Assembly: GCA_046598395.1 (NCBI GenBank)
Contig: JBKJIQ010000006.1
Coordinates: forward strand, 1-64,000
Source of the DNA: JAENVU01 sp046598395
GTDB taxonomy: Bacteria > Actinomycetota > Acidimicrobiia > IMCC26256 > JAENVU01
DNA length: 64,000 bases
Reading direction: 5' to 3'
Shown: positions 17,681 through 26,519 of the stretch, in pieces
Numbering within the stretch: position 1 is the stretch's first letter
Layout: each line of letters starts with the position of its first letter
Position numbers and translations under genes: made by a program
Notes under the pieces: model-generated
What the model saw: only the letters and a program-made list of their open reading frames with translations
Told to the model about the DNA's origin: nothing
Database searches by the model: none

Positions 17681-19407
17681 GATGCTCCCACTTCTTCCCG
17701 CAGACTACGCGGGGTGGCCGGGATCAGATCGACAGCGACAGCAGTTGCCAGTTCTTCAGCCGTAAACACCGAACCCTGGGCTTCCAGGAAGTCCGGGTAT
17801 GCAAAGGCACCCATCTCCGGCATGTCGAGACCGGCGATCTCTGCAGCTTCGGTCGAGCGCAGTGCACCGAACTTCTTCAAGATCGAGAAGAAGATGATGC
17901 AGGCGACGGAACACCATGTGATGACCACCACCACCGACGCAAGCTGTGCCCATAACTGGCCCGCGTCTCCATAGAACAAGCCCTTGACCGGGCCGGCGAC
18001 GCCGTTGAGTCCGTCACCGTAGGTGCCATCGGCAAACAGCCCGAGCGCAATCAGACCCCAGAGTCCGTTCGCGCCATGGACAGCAACCGCACCCACCGGA
18101 TCATCCACCTTGGCCTTGTGCTCCACGAACACCACGGCCACGACCACGAGCACGCCGGCGACGATGCCGATCACTGCGGCCGCCCACGGGGCCACGAACG
18201 CGCACGGTGCGGTGATCGCCACCAGACCCGCGAGCAAGCCGTTACACGACATCGACGGGTCGGGCTTGCCGTACTTCTTCCACATCACAGTCATCGTCGT
18301 GAGGCATCCGAACGCCGATGCGAGGATCGTATTGACGATGACGACGGTGAAGCGGAAATCGGTGGCCGCGAACGTTGATGCGCCGTTGAAGCCCATCCAG
18401 CCGACGAGCAGCACGAATGTCCCGAGGAATGCCATCGGCAGGTGGTGACCCGGGATCGCGCGGGGCTTACCGTCTTTGTCGAACTTGCCAATGCGCGCAC
18501 CGAGGATCTTGGCCCCCCAGAACGCCGCAACTCCACCCATTGCATGCACCACGCCGGAGCCGGCGAAGTCGAGCGAACCGTGGCCCCACTCCGGGCCCAT
18601 GGCGCCGAGTTGCGAGAGGAACCCGCCACCCCACACCCAGTTGCCGTAGACCGGGTACAGGATCATCGAGGCGAACAGCCCCCACCAGATGAACCCCGAG
18701 AACTTGAATCGTTCGGCCATCGCCCCGGTCGGGATGGTCGCGGTCGCGTCCATGAAGACGAGTTGGAAGAAGAAGAACGCGAGGATCCCCACGTCGTAGG
18801 CGTGGCCGGTGAGGAAGAACCCGGAGTGCGAGATCACATTCCAGTCACCGATCTGCGTTGCATTTCCGAGTTTCGTGATTCCTAATCCCGGAACCTCGAC
18901 CGAGCCGAACATCAACGCGTACCCGCATACGAACCAGCCGACGACGCCGAGGGCGAAGATGACCAGGTTCATCATCATCGTGTGCGCGGCGTTCTTCGCT
19001 CGGGTGAACCCGGTCTCGACCAACGCGAAACCCGCCTGCATGAAGAGGACGAGGATGCCCCCGACCATCAGCCACGTGTAGTTGATGGCGAGGTGGTCCT
19101 TGGCCTGGGTGGTACGAAGCGTCTCGATCGTGTCCGGCTGTGTCATGCCGGCCGGGGTAATCGCCGTGACTTGGTCTTTGGAGACCCCGGTCTTGGAACC
19201 GTTCGCGTCACCGTTGTCGGCGAACGCAACTCCGGTGAGACCGACCACCAACAGGATCGTCGAGAGACCCATCGTGGCGAACAGGCGACGGCGGAAATGC
19301 GGAGTCAGGTGCCCGGCACTCAGGCCGGCCTTTCGCCGCTGGCGCCGGAATACCACCGGGACCAACAGAGCCGCCACAATGAGGGCGGCGAACAATGGGC
19401 GCAACAT
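17677..19407 (-). CDS. amt: Ammonium transporter Amt
   Basis: 576 residues, longer than the usual 400-450. After a hydrophobic start there is a second signal-like segment (MGLSTILLVVGLTGVAFA, from about residue 46) and a 40-residue linker. The Amt core then begins at INYTWLMVGGILVLFMQAGFALVETGF, with GSGVVHAMGGVAAFWGA, HHLPMAFLGTFVLLVGWMGFN and the late HGANGLWG containing pore histidines. The C-terminal tail carries an acidic cytoplasmic end. It imports ammonium; the coupled P-II protein should gate it. The ATG at 19405-19407 follows AGAAGGAC. A shorter start at 19272 (M46) would remove the extra N-terminal helix and leave the normal signal sequence. Confidence 0.93.
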   Translation of the reverse strand: MLRPLFAALIVAALLVPVVFRRQRRKAGLSAGHLTPHFRRRLFATMGLSTILLVVGLTGVAFADNGDANGSKTGVSKDQVTAITPAGMTQPDTIETLRTTQAKDHLAINYTWLMVGGILVLFMQAGFALVETGFTRAKNAAHTMMMNLVIFALGVVGWFVCGYALMFGSVEVPGLGITKLGNATQIGDWNVISHSGFFLTGHAYDVGILAFFFFQLVFMDATATIPTGAMAERFKFSGFIWWGLFASMILYPVYGNWVWGGGFLSQLGAMGPEWGHGSLDFAGSGVVHAMGGVAAFWGAKILGARIGKFDKDGKPRAIPGHHLPMAFLGTFVLLVGWMGFNGASTFAATDFRFTVVIVNTILASAFGCLTTMTVMWKKYGKPDPSMSCNGLLAGLVAITAPCAFVAPWAAAVIGIVAGVLVVVAVVFVEHKAKVDDPVGAVAVHGANGLWGLIALGLFADGTYGDGLNGVAGPVKGLFYGDAGQLWAQLASVVVVITWCSVACIIFFSILKKFGALRSTEAAEIAGLDMPEMGAFAYPDFLEAQGSVFTAEELATAVAVDLIPATPRSLREEVGAS

Positions 19408-19555
19408 AAGGGTCCTTCTCTGAGACGTTGTACGGACGGAAAGAACCTGCGACGCTCCGTTGCGCCGGCCGTCACCGTACGGATGGAGTGTTTCGGGAAA
19501 CCACCCTTTTCATGAACGGCGTGTTACGCGGGCACCAAGCAGCTGAGGAGAAGAT
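19408..19555. promoter_or_regulatory. Divergent intergenic region, amt / dehydrogenase
   Basis: 148 bp between two divergent starts, so it holds both promoters. I could not identify a GlnR-type operator or other known site by eye. Confidence 0.35.
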
Positions 19556-20626
19556 GTGACCTACCGAGTGGTCGTATGGGGAACGGGCAACGTGGGACGA
19601 CCGGCGATTCGGGCCGTCGCGGCGCACCACGACCTGGAACTCGTCGGTGCCATCGTGGCCAATCCGGCGAAAGTCGGACACGACGCCGGTGCCCTGGCGG
19701 GCATCGCACCCCAAGGCGTGAGCGCGACCGCCGACGTCAGCATTGCGTTGGCCGACGATGTCGACGCCGTGATCTATACCGCGACCGGAGATACGCGGCC
19801 CGACGCCGCCCTCGCGGATTTGATTCAGTGTCTCGAATCGGGCACGAACGTGGTGTCCACCTCGTTCTACCCACTGCTCCATCCGGCCAGCGCACCACGT
19901 GAGTTGCTCGACCTCGTGGAACCCGCGTGCGCGGCCGGCAACTCATCGGTCTTCGTGTCCGGCATCGATCCAGGATGGGCGCTCGACATTCTCCCGGTGC
20001 TCGTGAGCGGCATGGGTGCGGGCATCACCGAGATCCGCGCGCAGGAACTGTTCAACTACGCGCTCTACGACCAGCCCGCGGTGGTACGCGAGGTCATCGG
20101 GTTCGGTGGTCCGATGGACGAGCTTCCGCTGATGCTGTTGGACTTCTCGTTACAAATGGTGTGGGCCCCGATGCTGCGCGTGCTCGCCGATTATCTCGAA
20201 CTGCGCGTCGACGCGATCACGTCGCATGTGGAGCGCCGCCCACTCGAGCGCACGATCGAAGTCCCGGGGATGGGCACCTTCGAGGCCGGGACCCAGGGCG
20301 CGTTCCGGTTCGAAGTCCGCGCCATCGTCGGCGACCGGACACCACTCGTGATCGAACACGTCACCCGTATCGACGACGACTGCGCGCCGGACTGGCCGCG
20401 ATCGAGCTCGCCGGGTGGCGAACACCGCGTGGTTCTCAGCGGTCACCCCAGCCTCACGGTGACCGTGCACGGCACGGAAACCGGCGAACCCGGCGCGGCG
20501 GGAGGTGGCAATGCCAGCGCGGCGAACCGGATCGTGAACGCGATTCCCGCGGTCTGTGCCGCGGCACCCGGCCCGGTCAGTCCACTCAACCTCCCCCTCA
20601 TCACCGGCGCGCGTCAGATGCGTTGA
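19556..20626 (+). CDS. DapB-like NAD(P)-dependent dehydrogenase
   Basis: 356 residues from the GTG at 19556, with GAGGAGA 5 bases upstream. The N-terminus VVVWGTGNVGRPAIRAVAAH is an NAD(P)-binding Rossmann motif, and YTATGDTRPDAALADLIQCLESGTNVVST follows the dihydrodipicolinate reductase-like fold. Members of this group in actinobacteria include 2,4-diaminopentanoate dehydrogenase and many uncharacterised proteins. It stands alone, with no lysine pathway genes, so DapB itself is unlikely. An inverted repeat (GGGTGC/GCACCC, 20663-20676) follows the gene and may be a weak terminator. Confidence 0.85.
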   Translation: MTYRVVVWGTGNVGRPAIRAVAAHHDLELVGAIVANPAKVGHDAGALAGIAPQGVSATADVSIALADDVDAVIYTATGDTRPDAALADLIQCLESGTNVVSTSFYPLLHPASAPRELLDLVEPACAAGNSSVFVSGIDPGWALDILPVLVSGMGAGITEIRAQELFNYALYDQPAVVREVIGFGGPMDELPLMLLDFSLQMVWAPMLRVLADYLELRVDAITSHVERRPLERTIEVPGMGTFEAGTQGAFRFEVRAIVGDRTPLVIEHVTRIDDDCAPDWPRSSSPGGEHRVVLSGHPSLTVTVHGTETGEPGAAGGGNASAANRIVNAIPAVCAAAPGPVSPLNLPLITGARQMR

Positions 20627-20772
20627 CGCTCGCCACGCGGCGCGTGTCACGAGCCCGGGCGGGGGTGCCAGCACCCGGGAGATGGTCGTGAAGCCGCCCT
20701 CGCACCCACTCGGATTCGGTGATCCAATGCCCGAGTGGACCGTCAACCCTGCCGAGCCAACCAGGGAGTGAC

Positions 20773-23172
20773 GTGACGAGTGTCTGGTACCTGTTCCGGC
20801 TGGAGCTGCGGCGGCGATGGCTGGCCTGGTTCGCGGCCGCACTTCTCATCGGGATCGCGGGCACAACCGTCCTGGGCGCATTCGCGGGGGCTCGTCGTAC
20901 CGCGAGTGTCATCACGCGTTCCGCGAGCTCGTCAGGGGCGGAAGATCTGAGTCTCGGACCCGATACGGAGGTCTCGCCATCCGCGTGGCCGCGGGTAGAT
21001 CAGCTCGCGCCGGTGAAGCGCGTCGCCACGTTGCACGGTCTCATCGCGCTCCGCCTCGACCACGGCCGCCCGGATGAGTCGTGGATCAACGACCTGGCGG
21101 AGTTTCCTACCGACACTCGACTGCTCCGCACGATCGGGCGACCCCAGATGCTCGCCGGCCGGATCCCGAACCCACATCGAGAAGCGGAGCTATTCGTCAA
21201 CGAGACCATGGCCCGCCGCGAACACCTCCACGTCGGTCAACGCCTCCGACTCATCGTGGCCACCGGTCCCGAGTTGGAGACGGCGCGAAGCCCCGCAAAC
21301 CTTCCCGCGGACCGGGTGCTCCACATCGTGGTCGTCGGCATCGGTCGGCTCCGCGACGAAGCCCTCCGTGATGCGAGCGATCCGCAGCGCGCGCCGGTCA
21401 TGGTCTTCACCCCAGCCGCGGCGGCTCGGTTCGCCGCGCTCCGTCCGGTCAACTGGGACGAGAAGGTCGTGCAACTTCGTCGTGGTGCCGGCGATGTGGT
21501 GCGCTTCGAGCGGGCCGTACACCGCCTGCTTCCGGGAGTGCCCATCACGTTCGCCGAGCGAATGTCGGCCGACGCACGCGCTCGCCGTTCAATGCAGCCC
21601 TACGTCATTGCCCTGATCGCGTTCGGTGCCCTGGCGGCACTCGCATCGCTCGCGATCATCAGCCAACTGCTGGGGCGCCAACAGGCCGCGCAACGATCCG
21701 ACTGGCACGTGCTCCACGCGATGGGCTTCACCGGCGCCCGATTCGGGATCCTCGGCGCGATCGAAGGGGCCGTGATCGGTGCGACGGGAGCGGCGCTCGC
21801 CGTCGGGGGCGCAATCGCGATCTCACCACTCACCCCGATCGGGCCGCTCCGCCGGCTCGAACCGTCGCCGGGGATCAGCGTGGACCCCGTGGTCTTGGGA
21901 GTTGGCGCGGCGGTCATCATCCTGCTCGTCCTGGCCCGCCTCGCCATGAGCGGTTCCCGCACCCCGGCCCCCGCGGGCGTCCCCCGGACCAATCGGGTGG
22001 TGGACCGGGTTGCGCAACGGTTGCCGGTCCCGATCGGTACTGGCCTGCGACTCGCCACCGACAGCGGGCGAGGCACGCGCGCGATTCCATTGCGGTCCAC
22101 CATGCTCGGCCTGTGTACCGCGCTCGCCGCGATCACTGCGACCGTGGTGTTCTCAGCCGACCTCGCCAACTTCGTGGCCACCCCCAGGCTCTACGGCTGG
22201 AGTTGGGACGCGCTCGTGGCCCCGGACGACGGCAACCGAACCCTCCCGGCGACGAGCGCCGCGGTGCACTCGGAACCGAAGATCGCCCACGCCGCCGCCG
22301 GCCGCTTCGGTCAGGTCGTCAGCCGCGGGACGACGATCGCCGCGCTCGGGATCGACGGGCCACCCAACGTCGCGATCGTTCGGGGTCGAGGGCCGACGCA
22401 CGATGACGAAGTCGCGTTGGGTATCACGAGCCTGAACGCACTCGATGCCTCCGTGGGCGATCACATCTCGATGCGCGGCCCGGGCGGCGCGCGCCGCTTC
22501 CTCGTCACGGGGGTTGCGGTCTTCCCTCGGCTCGCGCCCTACCCCGCGGCCGAGCCGACAGGACTCGGGATCGGCGCCGCGTTCACGCGCGCTGGTCTCG
22601 CTCGGCTGGTGCCCGATAGCGAGGACAGCTTCATGCTCGTGAACCTCCGGGGCGGGGCCCCCGTCACTGCCGCGGCTCGCCATGCGCTCCAGGCTCGGGT
22701 ATTCGACAAGGTCCGGTCCGGCCGAGTGCTCGGACCGCAGCGACCCAACGACGTCACGAGTTACGACCGCCTCGAACGGACTCCGCTGGCCCTGGCGGCG
22801 CTGTTGGCCGTGCTTGCATTGGCGACCGCGGCGCACGTGCTGATCAGTTCGGTGCGGCGGCGGCGGGCCGACCTCGCGGTCCTCAAGACGCTGGGTTTCA
22901 CCCGCCGTCAGGTCGCCACGACGGTCGCGGCCCAAGCCACCACCATGATCGGCTTGGCGGTTGTCGTGGCCATGCCGCTCGGAATCATCCTCGGACGGTG
23001 GTGCTGGTCGGCGACCGCGCGTTGGCTCGGTATCCCCGAGGTGCACGCGATTCCCGTCCGATCGTTGCTCGTCATCACGGTCGCAGCGGTGCTCCTGGCC
23101 AACCTCATCGCGTACATCCCCGGCCGCATTGCATCCCGCGTTCGACCCGCGCTCGCATTACGCGCCGAATAG
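20773..23172 (+). CDS. Orphan FtsX/MacB-family ABC transporter permease
   Basis: 799 residues from the GTG at 20773, preceded by AGGGAG. The layout is the same as that of the permeases at 4360 and 6837: an N-terminal helix, FAGARRTASVITRS, an extracytoplasmic domain, a three-helix block near 280-400 and a second half ending with RRRRADLAVLKTLGFTRRQVATTV and three helices. No ATPase gene is adjacent, so it may borrow the one at 3632. A 14-codon open frame (20727-20771, MPEWTVNPAEPTRE) ends one base before the GTG, which recalls the mini-ORFs of the first locus but is weaker evidence. Confidence 0.9.
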   Translation: MTSVWYLFRLELRRRWLAWFAAALLIGIAGTTVLGAFAGARRTASVITRSASSSGAEDLSLGPDTEVSPSAWPRVDQLAPVKRVATLHGLIALRLDHGRPDESWINDLAEFPTDTRLLRTIGRPQMLAGRIPNPHREAELFVNETMARREHLHVGQRLRLIVATGPELETARSPANLPADRVLHIVVVGIGRLRDEALRDASDPQRAPVMVFTPAAAARFAALRPVNWDEKVVQLRRGAGDVVRFERAVHRLLPGVPITFAERMSADARARRSMQPYVIALIAFGALAALASLAIISQLLGRQQAAQRSDWHVLHAMGFTGARFGILGAIEGAVIGATGAALAVGGAIAISPLTPIGPLRRLEPSPGISVDPVVLGVGAAVIILLVLARLAMSGSRTPAPAGVPRTNRVVDRVAQRLPVPIGTGLRLATDSGRGTRAIPLRSTMLGLCTALAAITATVVFSADLANFVATPRLYGWSWDALVAPDDGNRTLPATSAAVHSEPKIAHAAAGRFGQVVSRGTTIAALGIDGPPNVAIVRGRGPTHDDEVALGITSLNALDASVGDHISMRGPGGARRFLVTGVAVFPRLAPYPAAEPTGLGIGAAFTRAGLARLVPDSEDSFMLVNLRGGAPVTAAARHALQARVFDKVRSGRVLGPQRPNDVTSYDRLERTPLALAALLAVLALATAAHVLISSVRRRRADLAVLKTLGFTRRQVATTVAAQATTMIGLAVVVAMPLGIILGRWCWSATARWLGIPEVHAIPVRSLLVITVAAVLLANLIAYIPGRIASRVRPALALRAE

Positions 23173-23176
23173 CCGG

Positions 23177-23743
23177 CTACGAGGTCATCCCACCGAGACC
23201 AACGAGGCCACGGGCGAGTTCGATCTCGCCCATATGGCGAAGGCCATGTTGGTACAGCCAACACTCGAACCCGTCGAGCACGGTGATCCCCTCGGGTCCT
23301 GCGCAGCGCGCGGAGTAGGTGCTCGCGACCTGCTCGGGATACGGCGGCGCGATAAGCACCTTGGTGAAGTCGGCCGGATCGATCGCGTCGAGGTACGCCT
23401 CGGTGCGGTCGAACACCGCGCGCTGGTATTCCTTGAACGCGTCGTAGTCACCAATGCGCTGATGGATCATCTCGTCGACGGTCTTGTGTTTGCCGTGATC
23501 GTTGACCGTCATCTGCACGCGGTCCTGCCACGCTTCGTTCCAGATCGGTGGAATCCCGGTGATGAGCATGAAGGATGCGTCGGCCATGTTGGTGTAATGG
23601 AACAGCGAGAACGCGATCGGGAGCACTCCCTCGCGTTCAAAGTGGTTGACGTGCTCGAGATTCATCGAGTCGACCGCCTGGTAGTAGAGCGAGTGCATTG
23701 TGGCCATGCGACGCTGGAGCGAATCGAGGATCAGTTCGGTCAC
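23177..23743 (-). CDS. DinB-like superfamily protein
   Basis: 188 residues from the GTG at 23741-23743, with AAGGA about 8 bases upstream. The helical N-terminus has YYQAVDSMNLEHVNHFEREG and SLFHYTNMADASFM, and the C-terminus has QHGLRHMGEIELARG. This histidine-bearing four-helix pattern is that of DinB/YfiT metal-binding proteins. Function unknown; relatives include thiol-dependent transferases that use mycothiol or bacillithiol. The frame is open upstream to 24196, but that part is antisense to the next gene. It is convergent with the orphan permease gene (gap of 4 bp). Confidence 0.8.
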   Translation of the reverse strand: MTELILDSLQRRMATMHSLYYQAVDSMNLEHVNHFEREGVLPIAFSLFHYTNMADASFMLITGIPPIWNEAWQDRVQMTVNDHGKHKTVDEMIHQRIGDYDAFKEYQRAVFDRTEAYLDAIDPADFTKVLIAPPYPEQVASTYSARCAGPEGITVLDGFECWLYQHGLRHMGEIELARGLVGLGGMTS

Positions 23744-23830
23744 GATGGAGTCCTTGGTCGAGGCTCGTGCAGGTTGGAGCGAGGCGACGGTACCGCAGCC
23801 CGCTCCCTTCGCGTCTGCGAAGATCAGCCG

Positions 23831-25129
23831 GTGGACATCACGGACGGCGCGATCGGATATTGGCCGAGTCGATGGCCGGGCGAAGACGGCGGCCCCCGCC
23901 GCACCGAGATCCCCCGCAATGGGACCGGACTCGGGATTCGTGCCGGCGACAGCCTCACGGTCACGACGCGCGAGGCGATCATCGCCACCATGGTGGTCCT
24001 GCGCGACCCCGGCGAGGTCTACCTGCTCCGCCACACAGGCGGCGACAACGCGATCTCGTGGGTCGAGCGCATCGATCCCGAGACCCTCGAGGTGCTGGAG
24101 CGTTCGCCGGACCTCCCCGGCGGCAAGACCTGGCCCGGAGGGCTCGCCGCCCATGCCAACGGTTCGCTGTACGTGGTGTTTGGTCGACACGTTCACCGAT
24201 TGAGTGCAGGCCTCGAACTCCTCGGGTCACGCACCTTGTTGCGAGACCGTCCCTACAACAGTTTCGTGATCCTGGGCGATGGCCACCTCGTGATGAAGAA
24301 CTTCGGTGGAGTGCTGCCACCGGGTGTCACCCCGCCGGAACCATCCGAGCGTGATGGGACCTGCGAGCTCGTGGTGGTCGAGCCGGACAAACTCAGCATC
24401 GTCGCGACCTGCGTCCTCGCCGAGCGCTCGATCGCCCGTCTGTCCGCCGACGGTAACGCCGTGTACGTGGTGGGAGTCGACCACCTGATCCGCGTGATCT
24501 GGGACGGCACCTCGCTCGTCGCCGACGCAACGTTCCGGCCGCGCTACCGGACCATCGAGGGACAGACCTACGGTTGGGATGCGGTCATCGCCGGCGGCGC
24601 GGCATGGTTCCTGGATAACGGGTTCGGGAGCGAGGGCTACGCGGGAACGTTCAAGGGCCGCGGCGTCTCCACCGCGCCGCTGCACCTCGTCCGCGTCGAT
24701 CTCGACACCGGCGCGGTCACCCTCACGGAAATTTGCGGACTCCCGATGGGGATCGTGGCCAACCCGCCGGCCGTCGACATCGGACGCGGGATCGCGGTGG
24801 GCTACGACAGCGCCAACGGAGTCCTCGCGGCGTTCGACATCGCGGCCGATCCCACCGGTCCGCTCCAACCACGCTGGACCCGCCACCAGAACCACGGCTG
24901 CCATCCGATCCTTTACCCGGACACTGGTGAACTCGTCACTGCTGATCATGACGACACGCGCATGATGGATCAGATCGTGATTCTCGATATCGAGACCGGC
25001 GAGGAACGGGCCCGCGCGGATACCGGGAGCCCATTCCAATCGGTGGTGTTCCTGGCGCCCGGCTTCGATCGCGACCTCTACTACTGCTCCATGCCAACGG
25101 TGAGTCACATCCGCGTCGTCGGCGACTGA
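23831..25129 (+). CDS. Uncharacterised protein, probable beta-propeller
   Basis: 432 residues if it starts at the GTG at 23831. The frame is open much further upstream, but that part is antisense to the permease and DinB genes, so the start is uncertain. The body is made of repeated beta-rich units with recurring small-residue turns, such as SLYVVFGRHVHRL, NAVYVVGVDHLIRV, AAWFLDNGFGS, GIAVGYDSANGVLAAFDI and QIVILDIETGEERA. This reads like a six- or seven-bladed propeller of the SMP-30/quinoprotein type. No signal peptide is seen. No catalytic signature is evident, so the function is unknown. It is divergent from the DinB-like gene and 9 bp ahead of the broken glycosyltransferase gene. Confidence 0.72.
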   Translation: MDITDGAIGYWPSRWPGEDGGPRRTEIPRNGTGLGIRAGDSLTVTTREAIIATMVVLRDPGEVYLLRHTGGDNAISWVERIDPETLEVLERSPDLPGGKTWPGGLAAHANGSLYVVFGRHVHRLSAGLELLGSRTLLRDRPYNSFVILGDGHLVMKNFGGVLPPGVTPPEPSERDGTCELVVVEPDKLSIVATCVLAERSIARLSADGNAVYVVGVDHLIRVIWDGTSLVADATFRPRYRTIEGQTYGWDAVIAGGAAWFLDNGFGSEGYAGTFKGRGVSTAPLHLVRVDLDTGAVTLTEICGLPMGIVANPPAVDIGRGIAVGYDSANGVLAAFDIAADPTGPLQPRWTRHQNHGCHPILYPDTGELVTADHDDTRMMDQIVILDIETGEERARADTGSPFQSVVFLAPGFDRDLYYCSMPTVSHIRVVGD

Positions 25130-25138
25130 GTCGAACCG

Positions 25139-26234
25139 ATGGCCCGCATCGTCGTGTACTCCGTCGCGTACCGCGGTGACGTCCTTCCGTACGCACCGAT
25201 CGCGCGTGAACTCGCGCAGCGCGGACACAACGTCACGTTCGTCGCACCCGACGAGCTTCACCCTCTTCTCGTCGCCGATGGCGTGCAACTCGTCACCGAT
25301 GCAGGAGAGTTGACGCCGTCGGGCCTCGACGCCTACGGCGACTACTGCGCTCGGTGGGGGAAGAAGTTTTCCGGCGCGATGCTCATGCCCCTCTATTACC
25401 GACGACTCACCGTGCCCCGGACTCACCAACTCGTGGATGCAGTCGACGCGGTGGCCGAGGGCGCGGACCTCCTCGTCACCCATCCAGGCGCCACGCCGAT
25501 TGCGAGCATCCCGTTCGAGCAACGAGGAATCCCCTTCCTTGCCGCCGACCTTTCCGATGCTCACCGCGACCTCGGATCGCCCGCCAATGGGGCTCGTGCC
25601 GTTTCGCACCGGAACCTCCGCACTGCCGCGGCGGTTCAACCGCGCCGCGTGGAGTGCGGGCCGCTCACCGATTGTCAAGTGGGCGCTCGCGGAAAAAGCC
25701 CTCGTCGCCGACCGACGGGCCCGGTGGCTGCCCACCGACGGTTGGCACGTCATGGACCGCCGCCTCGCGCCCGACTTCAACCTTGCACTGGTCTCGCCCC
25801 ACTACTACCCGCCCGCAACCGACTGGGGCGACGACTACCGCTTCACCGGATTCACACCCTGGACTCGGGCCGACGATCCATTGCCCGCCGCGGTCGAGGA
25901 GTACCTCAACGCCGGCGAACCTCCAATCCTCGTATGCCTCGGGACCTCCGCCGCGTCGGCCGCGCCCGAGGTGTTCGACCTCGCGGCCGGGAAGCCGTCG
26001 GTCATCGTGCCTGCGCTGTTCGACCAACTGTGGCACGCCCGCCGTCACGAAGAACTCGGCACCGGTATTCGCGTTCGCAACCGCGTCACCGTTGCCAAAC
26101 TTCGTACCGCAATCGAAGCTGCGCTCACCACCGAGACCGCAAGCCACGCTCGGGAGTTCGGTGCGCGTCTCGCGACCGAAGACGGCGTCGCCAATGCATG
26201 CAACGAGATCGAAGGATTCCTGAACCGAAGTTGA
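25139..26234 (+). pseudogene. Broken family 1 (UGT-like) glycosyltransferase
   Basis: The first part (25139 to about 25580) reads in one frame with a typical GT-B N-terminus (MARIVVYSVAYRGDVLPYAP, then IARELAQRGHNVTFVAPDE). The remainder (about 25580-26234) reads in another frame, from MGLVPFRTGTSALPRRFN through ILVCLGTSAASAAPEVF and ending with KPSVIVPALFDQLWHARRHEELGTG. So there is one frameshift near 25560-25590. In addition, APEVF runs straight into DLAAGKPSV. In intact relatives about 50-60 residues lie here, including the HSGGxGT donor-site motif, and these are missing. Both changes would abolish activity. A sequencing or assembly error could explain one of them but less easily both. 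Confidence 0.8.
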
Positions 26235-26248
26235 CGAGAGGCGATGCC

Positions 26249-26380
26249 ATGACCACACCGCATTAGGAGTACCGGCTCGAGGTGCTCGAGCTGCCGGGGA
26301 AGAACGAGGAGCAGAACAGCCCCTTCACGGAGGTCGGACTCCTCAGTCGATTCCAGACCCGTCTTTTCCCCGGGGAGGGG
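26249..26380 (+). pseudogene. Possible remnant of a small gene with an in-frame stop
   Basis: From the ATG at 26249 the frame reads MTTPH, then TAG at codon 6, then EYRLEVLELPGKNEEQ and further protein-like sequence to about 26380. The start is preceded by GAGAGGCG. The stop so early in a plausible frame, right after the broken glycosyltransferase, suggests debris of a small gene. I recognise no family. Confidence 0.3.
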
Positions 26381-26463
26381 CGCAGAACTCATGCCCGGAG
26401 ACATAGGTTCTGCGCCAAAGTCGAGGGGGAGGGGCGCCAGTCGCTACGTTCTGGCCGGCCCGA

Positions 26464-26497
26464 GGACCCGGGTTACGGACCCGGGCCATGGACCCGG
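26464..26497 (+). repeat. Three GGACCCGG direct repeats with 13-bp period
   Basis: GGACCCGG occurs at 26464-26471, 26477-26484 and 26490-26497, exactly 13 bp apart. Between the first two copies there is also a perfect inverted repeat, CCCGGGT (26467-26473) and ACCCGGG (26479-26485). The group lies 22-56 bp upstream of the SDR start, so it may be an operator or a leader hairpin. Confidence 0.55.
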
Positions 26498-26519
26498 CCC
26501 CGACGAGGAAGGCTTCCCC

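Noticed and set aside
20727..20771. 14-codon frame before the orphan permease as a third relay ORF
   Set aside because: Its stop ends one base before the GTG and does not overlap it, and its start overlaps no upstream gene, so chance is likely.
22961..23830. N-terminal extension of the propeller-like protein frame (to 22961)
   Set aside because: It runs through the orphan permease and DinB-like genes in the wrong frame or strand and has no beta-repeat pattern.
23744..24196. N-terminal extension of the DinB-like protein frame
   Set aside because: It is antisense to the propeller-like gene, and a GTG with ribosome-binding site at 23743 starts the fold.
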